NCBI RefSeq assembly: GCF_000172155.1
Contig: NZ_ABIZ01000001.1
Location: 6,481,105 to 6,545,104 of the forward strand
Direction of reading: 5' to 3'
Length of the DNA stretch: 64,000 nt
DNA from: Verrucomicrobium spinosum DSM 4136 = JCM 18804
Lineage (GTDB): Bacteria > Verrucomicrobiota > Verrucomicrobiia > Verrucomicrobiales > Verrucomicrobiaceae
The notes beneath the pieces were generated by a model. It had not been told where the DNA came from. It made no database searches and was given only the letters and a program-made list of their open reading frames with translations. The number at the start of each line of letters is the position of its first letter. The first letter of the stretch is position 1. The translations under genes and the position numbers were made by a program. Positions 52,116 through 62,491 of this stretch are shown here, in pieces.

Positions 52116-53135
52116 TCACTTCTCGTCCAGGCCAGTGGTTACCGCACCATTGGCAATCTTGGATTTAAGCCGGGACCAGAAATCACCCTTCCCTGCATTC
52201 GGATCCGCAGGGGGAGTGGGCAGCGTGCTGCCCGGTACGGTGGAGGTCCCAGGTGCCCCGGGCGTCGGCGCTGTGGAAGCCGTGGCGGGCCCCGCTGCGG
52301 GTTTACCCGCAGGAGGGTAGCCGCTACCCGGGCCATTGATGACTGGAATGGCCAATCCGCGCCCCGTGCGCGTGAACCCACGGGAAGGCGCCGACCCGGA
52401 GGCGGTGTTCGCCGCCGAGGAAGTGGCCCCGGAAACCCGCTCCTGAGCCTCAGTCAATTCTCCCCCATAAGGAGCGAACGTATTGATCGGCACATCGTAC
52501 TTTTTGAAGTCGGAGGCCAGCTGGCGGTGGGCATTGATGAAGGCCGTGGGGCTATGGTAGTTGGAATAGTCCTTCGCGAACTTGGAACGGTTCATCCCGA
52601 TGGCGAGATTCTTCCGCACCTCGAGGTGGAGGTGCACCGGGTACATGCCATTGTTCCCCCCCATGGTGCCCACAAGCTGACCCTTCTCGATCATCTGCCC
52701 CACTTTGACCTTGCGCTCCAGAAGGTGTCCGTAGAGGGAGTCCACCATCTCAATCTTGCCAGTCACCTCCCGAAAAACGTGCCGGATGATGACCACATTT
52801 CCCCAGCCGACCTTTACATCCTCCGACTGCACCACGATCCCACGCCCAATGGAGTAGATCGGATCCCCCAAGTCACTGTCGCCACCGCCAGAGCCGTTCC
52901 AGTCTTCGCCAAGGTGGCCGTTGGGCCAAAATCCGCGGGCTTTGTAATAGCCAGCGCCCTCAGGCTTGCCACAAGGGAAGTCGAAGCCATCCGCCAGCTG
53001 GCAGCGGATTGTCTCAAAAGCAGCGGCGGGCCCAGCCCCCAGCAGAACCGTCATCATGGCCACGAATGCAAGCCAACCCAATACGGGTCCACGGGGCGGG
53101 TTCTGGTGCGGCAAAAGGGTCAGACGACGGAGCAT
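52116..53135 (-). CDS. M23-like (LytM) peptidase-family protein
   Basis: Start at ATG 53135 (MLRRLTLLPHQNPPRG) leads to a signal helix (LGWLAFVAMMTVLLGAGPAA). The 339-residue product has a LytM domain with zinc-type motifs: NGHLGEDWNGSGGG (His, Asp) and YPVHLHLEVRKNL (His-x-His). The core strand order (IYSIGRGIVVQSEDVKVGWG, YGHLLERKVKVGQMIEKGQL) is standard. The C-terminal 100 residues are Ser/Ala/Pro-rich and disordered. It probably cleaves or binds cell-wall cross-links; the frame is open a further 43 codons but without a signal. Confidence 0.8.
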   Translation of the reverse strand: MLRRLTLLPHQNPPRGPVLGWLAFVAMMTVLLGAGPAAAFETIRCQLADGFDFPCGKPEGAGYYKARGFWPNGHLGEDWNGSGGGDSDLGDPIYSIGRGIVVQSEDVKVGWGNVVIIRHVFREVTGKIEMVDSLYGHLLERKVKVGQMIEKGQLVGTMGGNNGMYPVHLHLEVRKNLAIGMNRSKFAKDYSNYHSPTAFINAHRQLASDFKKYDVPINTFAPYGGELTEAQERVSGATSSAANTASGSAPSRGFTRTGRGLAIPVINGPGSGYPPAGKPAAGPATASTAPTPGAPGTSTVPGSTLPTPPADPNAGKGDFWSRLKSKIANGAVTTGLDEK

Positions 53136-53330
53136 TCGGCTTGCGACAGTTTTAAGGATCAATGCGTTGAAAAAGAGACTTCGGGCTGGCGGGGAAGACA
53201 CCGTAGCCGGGGTTGGGAGGATTGCCACGATCAAGTTGCATATGAAGCCAAGTTCACCGGCCACCTGCTATTGAAGCTTGCGCATCCATGATCCTCCCCC
53301 ATCATGCCGGGCTCATCCCCCTACCCCACC

Positions 53331-54116
53331 ATGCCCGACTGGCTCACCGTCATCATTCTCGGCCTCATTGAAGGGCTCACGGAGTTCATCCCAGTTTCAT
53401 CCACCGGCCACCTGCTGATCGCCCAGAAGTGGCTCCCCCGGCAGTCTGAGCTGTTCAACATTGTGATTCAGAGCGGTGCAGCCCTCGCGCTGGTCCCCCT
53501 CTTCTGGAAAAAGTTCAGCGGCATGGCCTTCGGCCTGGGCAAGGCGGAGAACCGCGACCTCCTCATGAAACTGGGTACGGCGTTCATGATCACCTGCGTG
53601 GCTGGCATGGCCATGAAAAAACTAGGGCTGGAACTCCCAGAGGACGCCCGGCCCGTGGCTTGGGCCACGTTGATCGGCGGGTTCGTCATCTTTGGCGTGG
53701 AAGCCATCTGCAAGCGCCGCGTGCTGTCGGATTCGCTTACCTGGCCCATTGTTATCGGGGTGGCCTTAGGTCAGTTGATCGCAATGGTTTTCCCAGGAGC
53801 CTCCCGCTCCGGTGCCACCATCATGATCGCCCTGATGATGGGGCTGTCCCGCCCTGTGGCCACAGAGTTCTCATTCCTGCTCGGCGTCCCAACCCTCCTG
53901 GCGGCGGGCGGCTATGAGATTCTGAAGGCCCTGAAGGATGGCGAGTTTGCCACCCTGAACTGGTTTCATGTCGGCTTGGGCTTCATCGCCGCTGCCGTTT
54001 CCGCTTTTGTGGTGGTGCGCTGGCTGATCCGCTTCGTCCAGAGCCACACCTTCAACGGCTTCGCCATCTACCGGGTCGCCCTCGGAGGGGTGTTGCTGCT
54101 CTGGCTGGCACGCTGA
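53331..54116 (+). CDS. uppP: Undecaprenyl-diphosphatase
   Basis: This membrane enzyme recycles undecaprenyl diphosphate to the monophosphate carrier used in cell-wall and polysaccharide synthesis. Signature 1, EGLTEFIPVSSTGHLLIAQ, and signature 2, PGASRSGATIMIALMMG, are intact. Eight membrane helices fit the 261 residues. ATG 53331 begins the family N-terminus; an upstream start at 53304 adds only nine residues. Confidence 0.93.
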   Translation: MPDWLTVIILGLIEGLTEFIPVSSTGHLLIAQKWLPRQSELFNIVIQSGAALALVPLFWKKFSGMAFGLGKAENRDLLMKLGTAFMITCVAGMAMKKLGLELPEDARPVAWATLIGGFVIFGVEAICKRRVLSDSLTWPIVIGVALGQLIAMVFPGASRSGATIMIALMMGLSRPVATEFSFLLGVPTLLAAGGYEILKALKDGEFATLNWFHVGLGFIAAAVSAFVVVRWLIRFVQSHTFNGFAIYRVALGGVLLLWLAR

Positions 54117-54143
54117 CCAGCGTTTGGCTCGGTCTAAATAAAA

Positions 54144-54167
54144 CAGGCCCTCCAGTGGGAGGGCCTG
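54144..54167 (-). terminator. Rho-independent terminator for glnB (possibly bidirectional)
   Basis: CAGGCCCTCC and GGAGGGCCTG form a perfect ten-pair stem with a four-base loop. On the minus strand it is followed by TTTATTTA, downstream of glnB; it also lies 28 bp after uppP on the plus strand. Confidence 0.85.
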
Positions 54168-54211
54168 TAGGCCGTGAGAGACTGGGACCGGCTCAGAGCG
54201 GGAAGGGCAAA

Positions 54212-54595
<384 letters not shown>

Positions 54596-54651
54596 TCAAG
54601 CCAAAAGAATCATTGATTTTACGGACATCTTCCGTCACCGCCCCCTTCTTC

Positions 54652-55263
54652 ATGCACCTGCACTACCGAAGATTTGTTCTGCGTCTCTACAAGAGGTTCC
54701 GCCATCCGCGGAAGCTCAAGCAAAGCCGCCTTCGCAAATGGTTCGCATTGCACTTTTTGGACAAGACCGTGTGGAAACCCACCCGGCACAGTTTCGCCGG
54801 CGGCCTCGCGATCGGCCTGTTCGTCAACATGCTGATCATCCCCGGGCAGATGCCTCTGGCGGCGCTGCTGGCCGCCTTGTTTCGAGTCAACATTCCCATC
54901 GCCATCGTGGCCTGCTGGATCAGCAATCCCGTCACCATGCCTCCCATAGCCTGGTGGGAAATCGAGTTCGGCAACTGGTTGAGCCACAAGCTGCATCTGG
55001 GCAATCCCCCCCCTTTGGACTGGAAGGATCTCAAGCGAATCCTGGACGAAGCCACGGGGTTCTGGAACTTCTTTGCCCAACTTAAGCCTTGGGCCGCCTC
55101 ACTCTACATCGGTGGATCGGTCGCTGGCATCGTGCTGGCATTTGCTGGCTACGCGGTGGCCTTCGTCCTTTGGGATCTGCTGCTCACACTGACTCACCGC
55201 CGGGTGAAGGACGATGATGACGAAATCGATGGCAGCTCAGGGAATTCCCGGGGCCGTCGATGA
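54652..55263 (+). CDS. DUF2062 membrane protein
   Basis: A 203-residue inner-membrane protein. LDKTVWKPTRHSFAGGLAIG followed by LFVNMLIIPGQM and CWISNPVTMPPIAWWEIEFG are hallmark DUF2062 blocks; two to three helices and an acidic Lys-rich tail follow. The function is not known; members often lie next to lipid or glycan genes. It is divergent from glnB. Confidence 0.85.
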   Translation: MHLHYRRFVLRLYKRFRHPRKLKQSRLRKWFALHFLDKTVWKPTRHSFAGGLAIGLFVNMLIIPGQMPLAALLAALFRVNIPIAIVACWISNPVTMPPIAWWEIEFGNWLSHKLHLGNPPPLDWKDLKRILDEATGFWNFFAQLKPWAASLYIGGSVAGIVLAFAGYAVAFVLWDLLLTLTHRRVKDDDDEIDGSSGNSRGRR

Positions 55264-55350
55264 TGAATCTCCAACCTTACACACCATTCCCGTGATAAGC
55301 CCCCCTTGTCACACGGTGAGGATGCGTTACATCTATGGATATTACACTGC

Positions 55351-56076
55351 ATGAGATTACTTCCTCCTCTTCTCTGTCTGGCGGTGCTGATTGCCGTCCT
55401 CCTGGGCTGTGAGAGCACCAGCCCGCGCGTGACTGGCTGGGAGGGACGGCTGGGGCCGGTACCGGTGGAACGGAAGGTTCTGCCAGTAGGCATGCTGCAG
55501 GAAGTCCGCCTCCAGCAGGACATGATCACCAAAGGTACGGCAGGTCGTAAGACCTTCCGGCGCATGAACCCCCAGTTCATCACCATTCACTCCACCCAGA
55601 ACTACACAGGCAATGCCTACAACCACGCTCTGGCGCTCAAAAGAGGAGCATTGCGTGCACCCAAGCGCAGAGGGGGCAACCGGATTGGGTTCCTGACCTG
55701 GCACTTCACTGTGCAGGACAATGTCGCCATCCAGCATCTTCCCACCAATGAGCAGGGGGAGCACGCGGACTTCGACGGACCGGGCAACAACTACAGCATC
55801 GGCATCGAGATGTGTGAACACCGGGGCAACGACCTGGCCCGCACGATAGACAACACCGCCAAGCTGACCGCCTTCCTCATGATGGAGCACCAGATTCCGC
55901 TGCGGAATGTCGTCCCCCATTATCACTGGCCCCGGCAGGGTCTGAATCCGCCCAATAAAAACTGCCCGCACTTCCTGCTCGACAACGGTCGCCCCGGACG
56001 GAACTGGCGCTGGTTCTTGAGCCGGGTGGAGGCGCACTACTCCCGCCTCGTACCCGGCCCGGTGCCGAGGATCTAA
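55351..56076 (+). CDS. N-acetylmuramoyl-L-alanine amidase lipoprotein (amidase_2)
   Basis: Start at ATG 55351 gives a lipoprotein signal (LLCLAVLIAVLLGCEST). The 241-residue product has an AmpD/PGRP-type amidase domain: PQFITIHSTQNYTG (first zinc His), TWHFTVQDNVAIQHLPTNEQ, YSIGIEMCEHRGND and VVPHYHWPRQGLNPPNKNCP, the last holding the second His and Cys ligands. It should cleave the amide between MurNAc and the stem peptide at the outer membrane or in the periplasm. Its stop overlaps that of the convergent desulfurase gene. Confidence 0.85.
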   Translation: MRLLPPLLCLAVLIAVLLGCESTSPRVTGWEGRLGPVPVERKVLPVGMLQEVRLQQDMITKGTAGRKTFRRMNPQFITIHSTQNYTGNAYNHALALKRGALRAPKRRGGNRIGFLTWHFTVQDNVAIQHLPTNEQGEHADFDGPGNNYSIGIEMCEHRGNDLARTIDNTAKLTAFLMMEHQIPLRNVVPHYHWPRQGLNPPNKNCPHFLLDNGRPGRNWRWFLSRVEAHYSRLVPGPVPRI

Positions 56077-57245
56077 GCGCTCATCTTGACGGGTCCCTCC
56101 ACGTTGAGGGATTTCAGTTTTGCCACACATTCGATCACCTTCCCCGCTGCAATGACTGCCTCCTCCGCAGTGTTCATGCGGGAGAAGGAGAATCGCAAGG
56201 TCCCACCGAGGCGTTCCTCCGTGAATCCCATGGCGCATAACACGTGCGAGGGACGCAGCGTTTCAGCGTGACAGGCAGATCCTTCCGAGCACGCAACGCC
56301 GCGATCATCGAGAAGGATCAACAGCCCGGCGGCATCCACCCCTGGAAAAAAGAGACTGGAGGTACCAGGGACACGAAACTCCCGACTGCCATTGACCTCC
56401 GTGCCGGGGACTTCAGCCAGAATGCGATTCTCAAAGGCGTCTCGCATGGCGGCCACTTTGGCAGCTCCGTCGTCACGCAGATGCTCCAGCATCAGTTCGG
56501 CCGCCTTGCCCAACCCCACAATGTGTGGGACGTTTTCTGTTCCAGAGCGTCGGCCGAACTCCTGGCCGCCTCCCAGCATCCAGGGGCGAAAACGCACCCG
56601 CTTGCTGATAAAGAGAGCTCCGATGCCCTTGGGCGCATGAAACTTGTGACCGCTGAGGCTAAGGTAGTCCACGGGGATTTTCTTGACCGATACTGGGATC
56701 TTGCCCACCGCCTGCACGGCATCGCTGTGGAACATCGCACCGTTGGAATGCACGAGTTCCGCAGATTCCTCGATCGGGCCGATGACTCCGGTTTCGTTGT
56801 TCGCCCACATCATGCTCACCAGCGCCGTCTGACCGGAACGCGTACAGCTTTTCAGCTCCCGAATCATGGGCACTCCTTCGCGATTCACATCCAGGAAACT
56901 GGCAGAACGGCCCTCTTCCGTCCAACGGCGGGCAGGTTCAAGCACGGAGGAGTGCTCCGTCTTGAAGATGATCAAGTGGGTCTTGCGCGGCTGTTGCAGG
57001 GTCAGGGCGGATGCCAGCGCGGCATTGTTAGCCTCGGTGCCGCCACTGGTGAAGATCAGCTCATTGGGTTCACAATCGATGAGTGCGGCAACCTGCTCCC
57101 GCGCATGTTCCACCGCCTTGTGCACGAATCTGCCTCCAGCATGCCCGGAGGAAGGGTTGGCAAAATGCTTCGTCAGGAACGGCATCATGGCCTCAACCAC
57201 CCGTGGATCGGTCTGGGTGGTTGCATTCGAGTCGAGATAAATCAT
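56073..57245 (-). CDS. Cysteine desulfurase (NifS/IscS family)
   Basis: A 390-residue PLP enzyme that moves sulfur from cysteine to a scaffold for Fe-S cluster or thio-cofactor synthesis. It starts MIYLDSNATTQTDPRVVEAM. The cofactor lysine is in LSLSGHKFHAPKGIGALF. The mobile catalytic Cys is in VACSEGSACHAETLRPSHVL. TSGGTEANNAAL and MMWANNETGVIGPIEE are family blocks. ATG 57245 is preferred over an upstream in-frame start at 57389. No iscU or suf gene is adjacent. Confidence 0.93.
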   Translation of the reverse strand: MIYLDSNATTQTDPRVVEAMMPFLTKHFANPSSGHAGGRFVHKAVEHAREQVAALIDCEPNELIFTSGGTEANNAALASALTLQQPRKTHLIIFKTEHSSVLEPARRWTEEGRSASFLDVNREGVPMIRELKSCTRSGQTALVSMMWANNETGVIGPIEESAELVHSNGAMFHSDAVQAVGKIPVSVKKIPVDYLSLSGHKFHAPKGIGALFISKRVRFRPWMLGGGQEFGRRSGTENVPHIVGLGKAAELMLEHLRDDGAAKVAAMRDAFENRILAEVPGTEVNGSREFRVPGTSSLFFPGVDAAGLLILLDDRGVACSEGSACHAETLRPSHVLCAMGFTEERLGGTLRFSFSRMNTAEEAVIAAGKVIECVAKLKSLNVEGPVKMSA

Positions 57246-57385
57246 AGGCCCATCTTCCCCCATAGGAGGATACGTGGGCAAGTGAAATACGGAGGCGGTT
57301 GGGTCACATCGTATTGGAAGTGAGCGATGAATCGCGCGTGACGAGAACCAACCCGCAGTTAGCGCATTGCCCGCGGCCATCCTGA

Positions 57386-57711
57386 TCAAGGCGTGAAACG
57401 CTTTGTCCCAATCACCCGGAAACGGTAGTAAGGGTCCAGAGTGGCGTCGGCATGAGCAGGATCGGTGAAGTCAGGCAGGGCGGGGTCCGATGGATCAACA
57501 TACCGCTCAATGGTGGTGGAGCCGCGAGACTCAGAGACCACCAGATCGCGCCCCTCCTCCCAGGTGCCCCAAGCCGTTTCCGAGGTGCCACGGGAGCGGG
57601 CCGCCTGCTGCAGCGCCTGCACTTTGTAATGCACGGTGTACGTGTTGGACTTTGTCGTGAGCCGGGGATACAGCCCCGCATAGGGACGCTCCTTGACATT
57701 GTCTCCTGTCA
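57386..57711 (-). pseudogene. Severed 3' end of Verru_Chthon cassette gene A
   Basis: In frame with the large reading frame at 58963-62491 once the insertion is removed, this part encodes the last 108 residues: GDNVKERPYAGLYPRLTTKS, YTVHYKVQALQQAARSRGTS and YYRFRVIGTKRFTP. It has no start of its own except a weak one at 57634, so it is probably not translated. Confidence 0.85.
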
Positions 57712-57721
57712 GCGAGTGCCC
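57712..57721 (+). repeat. Left copy of the target-site duplication
   Basis: GCGAGTGCCC directly abuts the left end of the insertion sequence; the identical decamer abuts the right end at 58963-58972. Confidence 0.95.
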
Positions 57722-58962
57722 CAGGGCTTACGCATCTAAATTTACTCCAAGCAAGGTTTGGAGATAGTCTGTACTGAGTCCGGCTTCGAATCTGCGTTGG
57801 TTGACCGATTTTTTGGAGTTTGGGTTCTCTCGCTTGATCATTGCATGAGTCAGGCGTCGAAGGGTGGCCAGATTCTCCGCGCTGTAACCGCTTCTAGACC
57901 GGCTCTCATCTTCGCCAAAGGTCACATCTAGAACCCAGTGCAGCGAGTTTTCAATCCCCCAGTGAGCGCGTACTGAGGCTGCAATGAGCGCGGCATCGGC
58001 TTTCAAACTGCTGATGAAGTAACGCCTTTGCACCGTGGTCTGACCCGCCACGGTGCGCTCGCATTCCACCGCAGCCACGCTGCGCAGTCCCGCCCACTTT
58101 TCTGCCCCCTGCAGCCAGCATTCCACTTCCTCACTCACCCAACAGCGACGCACTTCATGCCGGCCGTGCCCATCGCTTTCCTCTTGATGAAAGTTGCCTT
58201 CTGCCCTGGCCAGGTCCTCCCCCGTGTCCAAATAGTGGCTGACCTGTTGATGGAGGCTTTCCTGGTTGCTTTTGAGGGCCAGGATGTAGTCCCCCTTTTG
58301 CTGGATGATTTTCCTGGCCACCTCCCTCTGGCAGCCCATGGCGTCGATGGTCACGATGCAGCCTTTCAACGCCAGCATTTCCAACAACTCCGGCATCGCG
58401 CCAATCTCATTGCTCTTGTCAGCAACCTTGACCTGTCCAAGGCACAGGCTCAATTCACTGGCCCAAGCCCCCACGATGACCGCAGGTGCCTGCCCTTTGT
58501 CGACGGCCCCGCGCAGTGCCTTTCCATCAATGGCGATCACCCCTTTGAGACCGCTCTCAAGCCCCTCGCTGGAGAGTTGGCGCAATACACCTTGGGTCCA
58601 GAGACTGAAGGCTTCCATGAAGCGCTTGGGATCAAGCAGGCTGAAGACTTTACGGAACGTGTCGTGACTGGGAATGCCGTTGGGCAGGGCAAGAAAGCTC
58701 TCCAACCAAGTGCGCTTCAGATTGCCGAAGGCTTCCATATGGGTGTAATGCCCCTGACCGCACAGCATGGCGCAGGTGGCAATCACCAGGATGTCGGCCA
58801 GATCATGTCGCTGGGTACGCTGCACCCTCCAGTCATCAATGCTCTGAAAAACTTCACGAAGATTGCTGTCAGGAGATGCAGAGGCGGAAGACATGCCCCA
58901 CTTCATTCACACATCTTAACTAATTTCCACGTGCTTTGTAAAAACTAGATGCGTAAGCCCTG
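57722..58962. mobile_element. ISAs1-family insertion sequence, complete
   Basis: The 1241-bp element has perfect 17-bp terminal inverted repeats: CAGGGCTTACGCATCTA at the left and its complement at the right. It is flanked by the 10-bp direct repeat GCGAGTGCCC. Start CAGGG, a single transposase and 8-10 bp duplication are typical of ISAs1. It splits Verru_Chthon gene A. Intact ends and duplication indicate a recent insertion. Confidence 0.95.
57728..58906 (-). CDS. ISAs1-family transposase
   Basis: A 392-residue DDE transposase. Acidic residues of the catalytic triad fit GVIAIDGKALRGAVD, GCIVTIDAMGCQREVARKII and WVLDVTFGEDESR. The N-terminus RTQRHDLADILVIATCAMLC and SHDTFRKVFSLLDPKRF are ISAs1 hallmarks. 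The stop codon lies within the left inverted repeat. No frameshift is seen, so the element should be active. Confidence 0.93.
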   Translation of the reverse strand: MKWGMSSASASPDSNLREVFQSIDDWRVQRTQRHDLADILVIATCAMLCGQGHYTHMEAFGNLKRTWLESFLALPNGIPSHDTFRKVFSLLDPKRFMEAFSLWTQGVLRQLSSEGLESGLKGVIAIDGKALRGAVDKGQAPAVIVGAWASELSLCLGQVKVADKSNEIGAMPELLEMLALKGCIVTIDAMGCQREVARKIIQQKGDYILALKSNQESLHQQVSHYLDTGEDLARAEGNFHQEESDGHGRHEVRRCWVSEEVECWLQGAEKWAGLRSVAAVECERTVAGQTTVQRRYFISSLKADAALIAASVRAHWGIENSLHWVLDVTFGEDESRSRSGYSAENLATLRRLTHAMIKRENPNSKKSVNQRRFEAGLSTDYLQTLLGVNLDA

Positions 58963-61900
58963 GCGAGTGCCCCTGCCAAAAGGCGGTCATCCCGGCCGCG
59001 GTCAGGCTCCCAAACCCGGGCACTCCTCTGGGGATCAAGTGAAGCTCACAAATGTCCCCCGGAGAGCGGAAGAGATCTTCCGCAGCGAACCGTGTGCGAA
59101 ACTGGTCCAGTGTCTTTTGAGCATCGATCTCGTACCGGTAGTTCTTGCTGTTGCCGCCTTTGTAGTTTCCCGCATCCGCCACCGGGATGGCGGTCACCCG
59201 CTCACTGCGAAAGAGGGCGTGCAGGGCCGTGGTCCGCTCTACATAGGTGAACGGAACGATCTGGAAGTTGAGATTGATCTTGCCAGCGGTGGAGAAGGGC
59301 TCACTGATGGCGTAAGGCTCCACCACCGGCATCCAGAACAGATCAAGCAGCAGATGATCACGCGGGGACTGGGCCCCGATATGGGAAGCTCCGGGCGGCG
59401 GAGCCAGCGGCGAGGGGTCGGGCCGGAACAGCAGCGTGCGCCAGGGGACGCCGGACTTCAGCTGGCTGGGCAGTGATCCGAACATGACCGGGGACATCAC
59501 CTGCCGGTTGGGCGAGAAAAAGGTGGGGCCGCTGGTTTCAATGAGCCAGTCGTTGGTGAAGTACGGGACGGCCTGCCCATCGGTGCCGCGGCTGTTATGG
59601 CCTTCATCAGGCTTGTTGATGTACGCACCATCGGGCGTAAAGGCCAGACCCGTGTCCCAGTCTCCCGAGTCACTGCCCCAGGGAGGGTCTTTGAACGGCA
59701 CGTCCGGGGACGCAGTGCCCTGGTAGCTGGCACCTGGCACCAGCTTGCCCGTCCGGGTGGATCCGTAGAAGTTGCCGTGACTTTGATAGCCAGTGGTGAA
59801 CGAGTGCGCCATGGCTTGAGCGGCGTCATAGTGCTGGTGAGGGACAAACACGGTGTCCGGAACCGTGCGCATCCCCGCCACCAGCCGGTAATCTCCATGA
59901 ACCGGAACCAGCGTCCGCACCGTGTCCACGTCACGGAACAGGCCGCCGCTGGTCTGGATGTTGCCCCGGTTGGGAGGACGCGCAATACTGCCGATGCGCC
60001 CCGTTTTCCCGGCCTGGGCCCCGTCTTTGGAGAAGCTCCAGAAATTCTCCTGCGTGGTGACATACTCGAGATTGGCTCCGTTCATCTCATTATGGCCCGA
60101 CGTGACCAGCCCCGGCGCGGGGAAGCTGCGGGACGGGAACTTCAACTCGATGGTCTGCACGAGTTTGGCAGCATCCGGCACATAAGCAGACGGGTAGGCA
60201 GGTATCGGTGCCGGCACGCCCCCATGATAAAACTGAACCTGGATGGGCTGCGAACCCTTCATCTGGAGCGTCATCGTACGTGCGGTGCCCGGCTTGATCG
60301 TGATCGGTTTGCTGACGAACGGATAGGTGTTCTGGATGTTGGTGGCAGAAGCGTCCTTGGGCATGTCACCGCGCGCAGGCAGTCCACGGTCCACCAGCGT
60401 CACCCGGAAACCGCCCTGCCCGCCAAAGGCCCGCTCGTGCGCAATGTCCCGCCGCCGCTTGGTCACCCAGATGGTCGCATCTGCAGGAAAGCCCAGATCC
60501 TGCATCGCATCTCCAGACCCGTCCCCTTTCAACTGCAACTGCTCCAGACCCGTCACCCTGATCTGGGTATCCTCATTCAAAGACGTCCAACCTTGCATCA
60601 CGGAAAACAACTCAAGCAGGAACAACGCCTCGACTCGTATCTCTCCCTCCTGCAGTTTGGCCGTTCCCAACGTCTTGTTCTTTTTCAACCCATCCGCGTC
60701 CACCACCGCATTGCTGGCGGGAACGGCGGGATCGGCGGTGCAGATGAAGTGCAGGCCAGCCTCGGTCAGCGTCTCATACCGGCCGAAGCCCATGGTATCC
60801 GTGGCAGTCACGTATAGCGGCACCACCTGCCCGTGCCCCACCGCCCCGGTGGAGATGGTGGCGCGAGATTTCGTAAACTGCTTGCCCTTCGTGGGAAAGG
60901 TCCAGCCCGCAGGCTGGTTCTGATCCTGTGGTTCGAGGGTATCATCAAAAAGGTTGGTCGAACGGATGTAATCAAGGATCTCTGTGAGGATCTGGTCGCG
61001 GTCGAGCGGATACTTTGACGAGAAGGTGCCGCCATAGCCGGGCACTGCCTTGTCCGTGAGCGTCTGGAGATACCGGTAGAGCCTCCCATTCCCGGGAATG
61101 GCTTCGATGTCTGCGGTCGGGCTGTCCGCGATTGCCCGCTTGAAGATGTAGTCCGCCGCACCGGCACTGGCGCAGAAAGCGATCAGGCGGTCGAAGGCGG
61201 TCCGGTAGTCACTTTGGTTCACTTCATGCACGGGCCAGATCGCCACGCGTGGGCGGTTGAAAAGATTGACCTCCGGCGCACGGCTGTGGGCGGAGAGAAA
61301 GAAGCGGGTTCTTTCCAGGTCGGCAGGCGTGAGCGCAGTCACGGAGCGGTCCGGGCGGTAAACGAGCTCATCCACCGCCGCATAAAGACGGTCCACGTCC
61401 GTGACCACTCCAGTTGATGCAATCACCGTCCCGCCCCGGGATCCCCCTTCGCCAATGCGCGGCACCATCTCCGCAATCTGCGCACGGGTGAGGGAGGGAA
61501 ACACGGCGCTGAGGTAAGTGGTGGCTGGATGGCCGGGATACCGTTGGTATTCGCGCTGGGCAGGCTGGAATTTCGCCATCCTCTCCTTCTCAAAGCTATT
61601 GTTGGTACGCGGAACGTCCCAGTAGGAACCCGGAATGGGATTGGTGCCGGTGCCGGAAGCCCACTCGTCGCCAGCAGCCGTGTTGATGTTGACCTTGTTG
61701 GTATCGTCATCTGTCCAGAAGGCGATCCGCCCCACCACGGGATTGTGCTGGGTCGGTGACGTGATTTCGCCTGTCTCCCAGGTTGCCGTGGTGGTGGTGC
61801 CTGAGGACGGGGCCGTGAGCGTGCCATCCCGCAGCACATAGAGCCACCTGACTGGCATGGGCGCGGGATTGTCCTCCGGCCCGGTCCCTTTCACCGGGGC

Positions 61901-62491
61901 CCCGGTGAGGGTGATGCCTTGGGTTGGGTTCGGTCCGGTCACTGAGGAAGGATAAAAGATAGGGTACTGGCGGGTGCCATACCGGTTCAACACAGGAAGG
62001 TTGAGGTCCGTGTAGAGCGCCGGTTGCTCATGCCATGTGGTGGGGACATCACTCTGGGCGACAAAAGGCCCGTCGGTCGGCACCCAGTTCATCCTCCTTG
62101 CAGAGTACAGCTTGTAGTACTCCAGCGGGGCGCTGGAAGCGCTGGTGGTTGCGCCGGCTGCCACACCATAGGTGCGGATCATGCCCGGCTGGGATGCCCA
62201 GGCGACGTTTGGCCCTCGGGTGGTCGCCGCCCGGACTTGAGCCATCACCACACTGGTGACCGTATCCACCAGCTCCCGGCTCCGGTTGCCAGCATCGGCA
62301 TGGCGGGACGCCTTGGTCTCAGTGGTGACACTGCCAAAGAAGGCCAGGATCAGGGCGCTCAAAAGGACGAGGAAACTCAGAACGAGCACCAGGGCCATGC
62401 CGCTGCGACGGTTCGGGAGATGCCTCCCCAAGCGGGATAAGAATCGGAAATGCATGATGAAGGGGGGGCAAATTTCCTCAGTTGGATTCAT
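58916..62491 (-). pseudogene. Verru_Chthon cassette protein A, truncated by the insertion
   Basis: The frame from 62491 reads 1177 original residues, then runs into the insertion sequence and ends at 58916 with 14 foreign residues (PGLTHLVFTKHVEIS). The N-terminus is pilin-like: RRSGMALVLVLSFLVLLSAL then a hydrophobic helix, followed by SVTTETKASRHADAGNRSRE. The middle is typical of the family: WTDDDTNKVNINTAAGDEWA, the PRTNN block and SDVPTTWHEQPALY. ATG 62491 has a GGAG ribosome site inside the upstream gene; ATG 62455 is the alternative. With the insertion removed the gene is 1284 codons without a stop. The truncated product could still be made but lacks its last 108 residues. Confidence 0.85.
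58963..58972 (+). repeat. Right copy of the target-site duplication
   Basis: GCGAGTGCCC, identical to 57712-57721. Confidence 0.95.
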
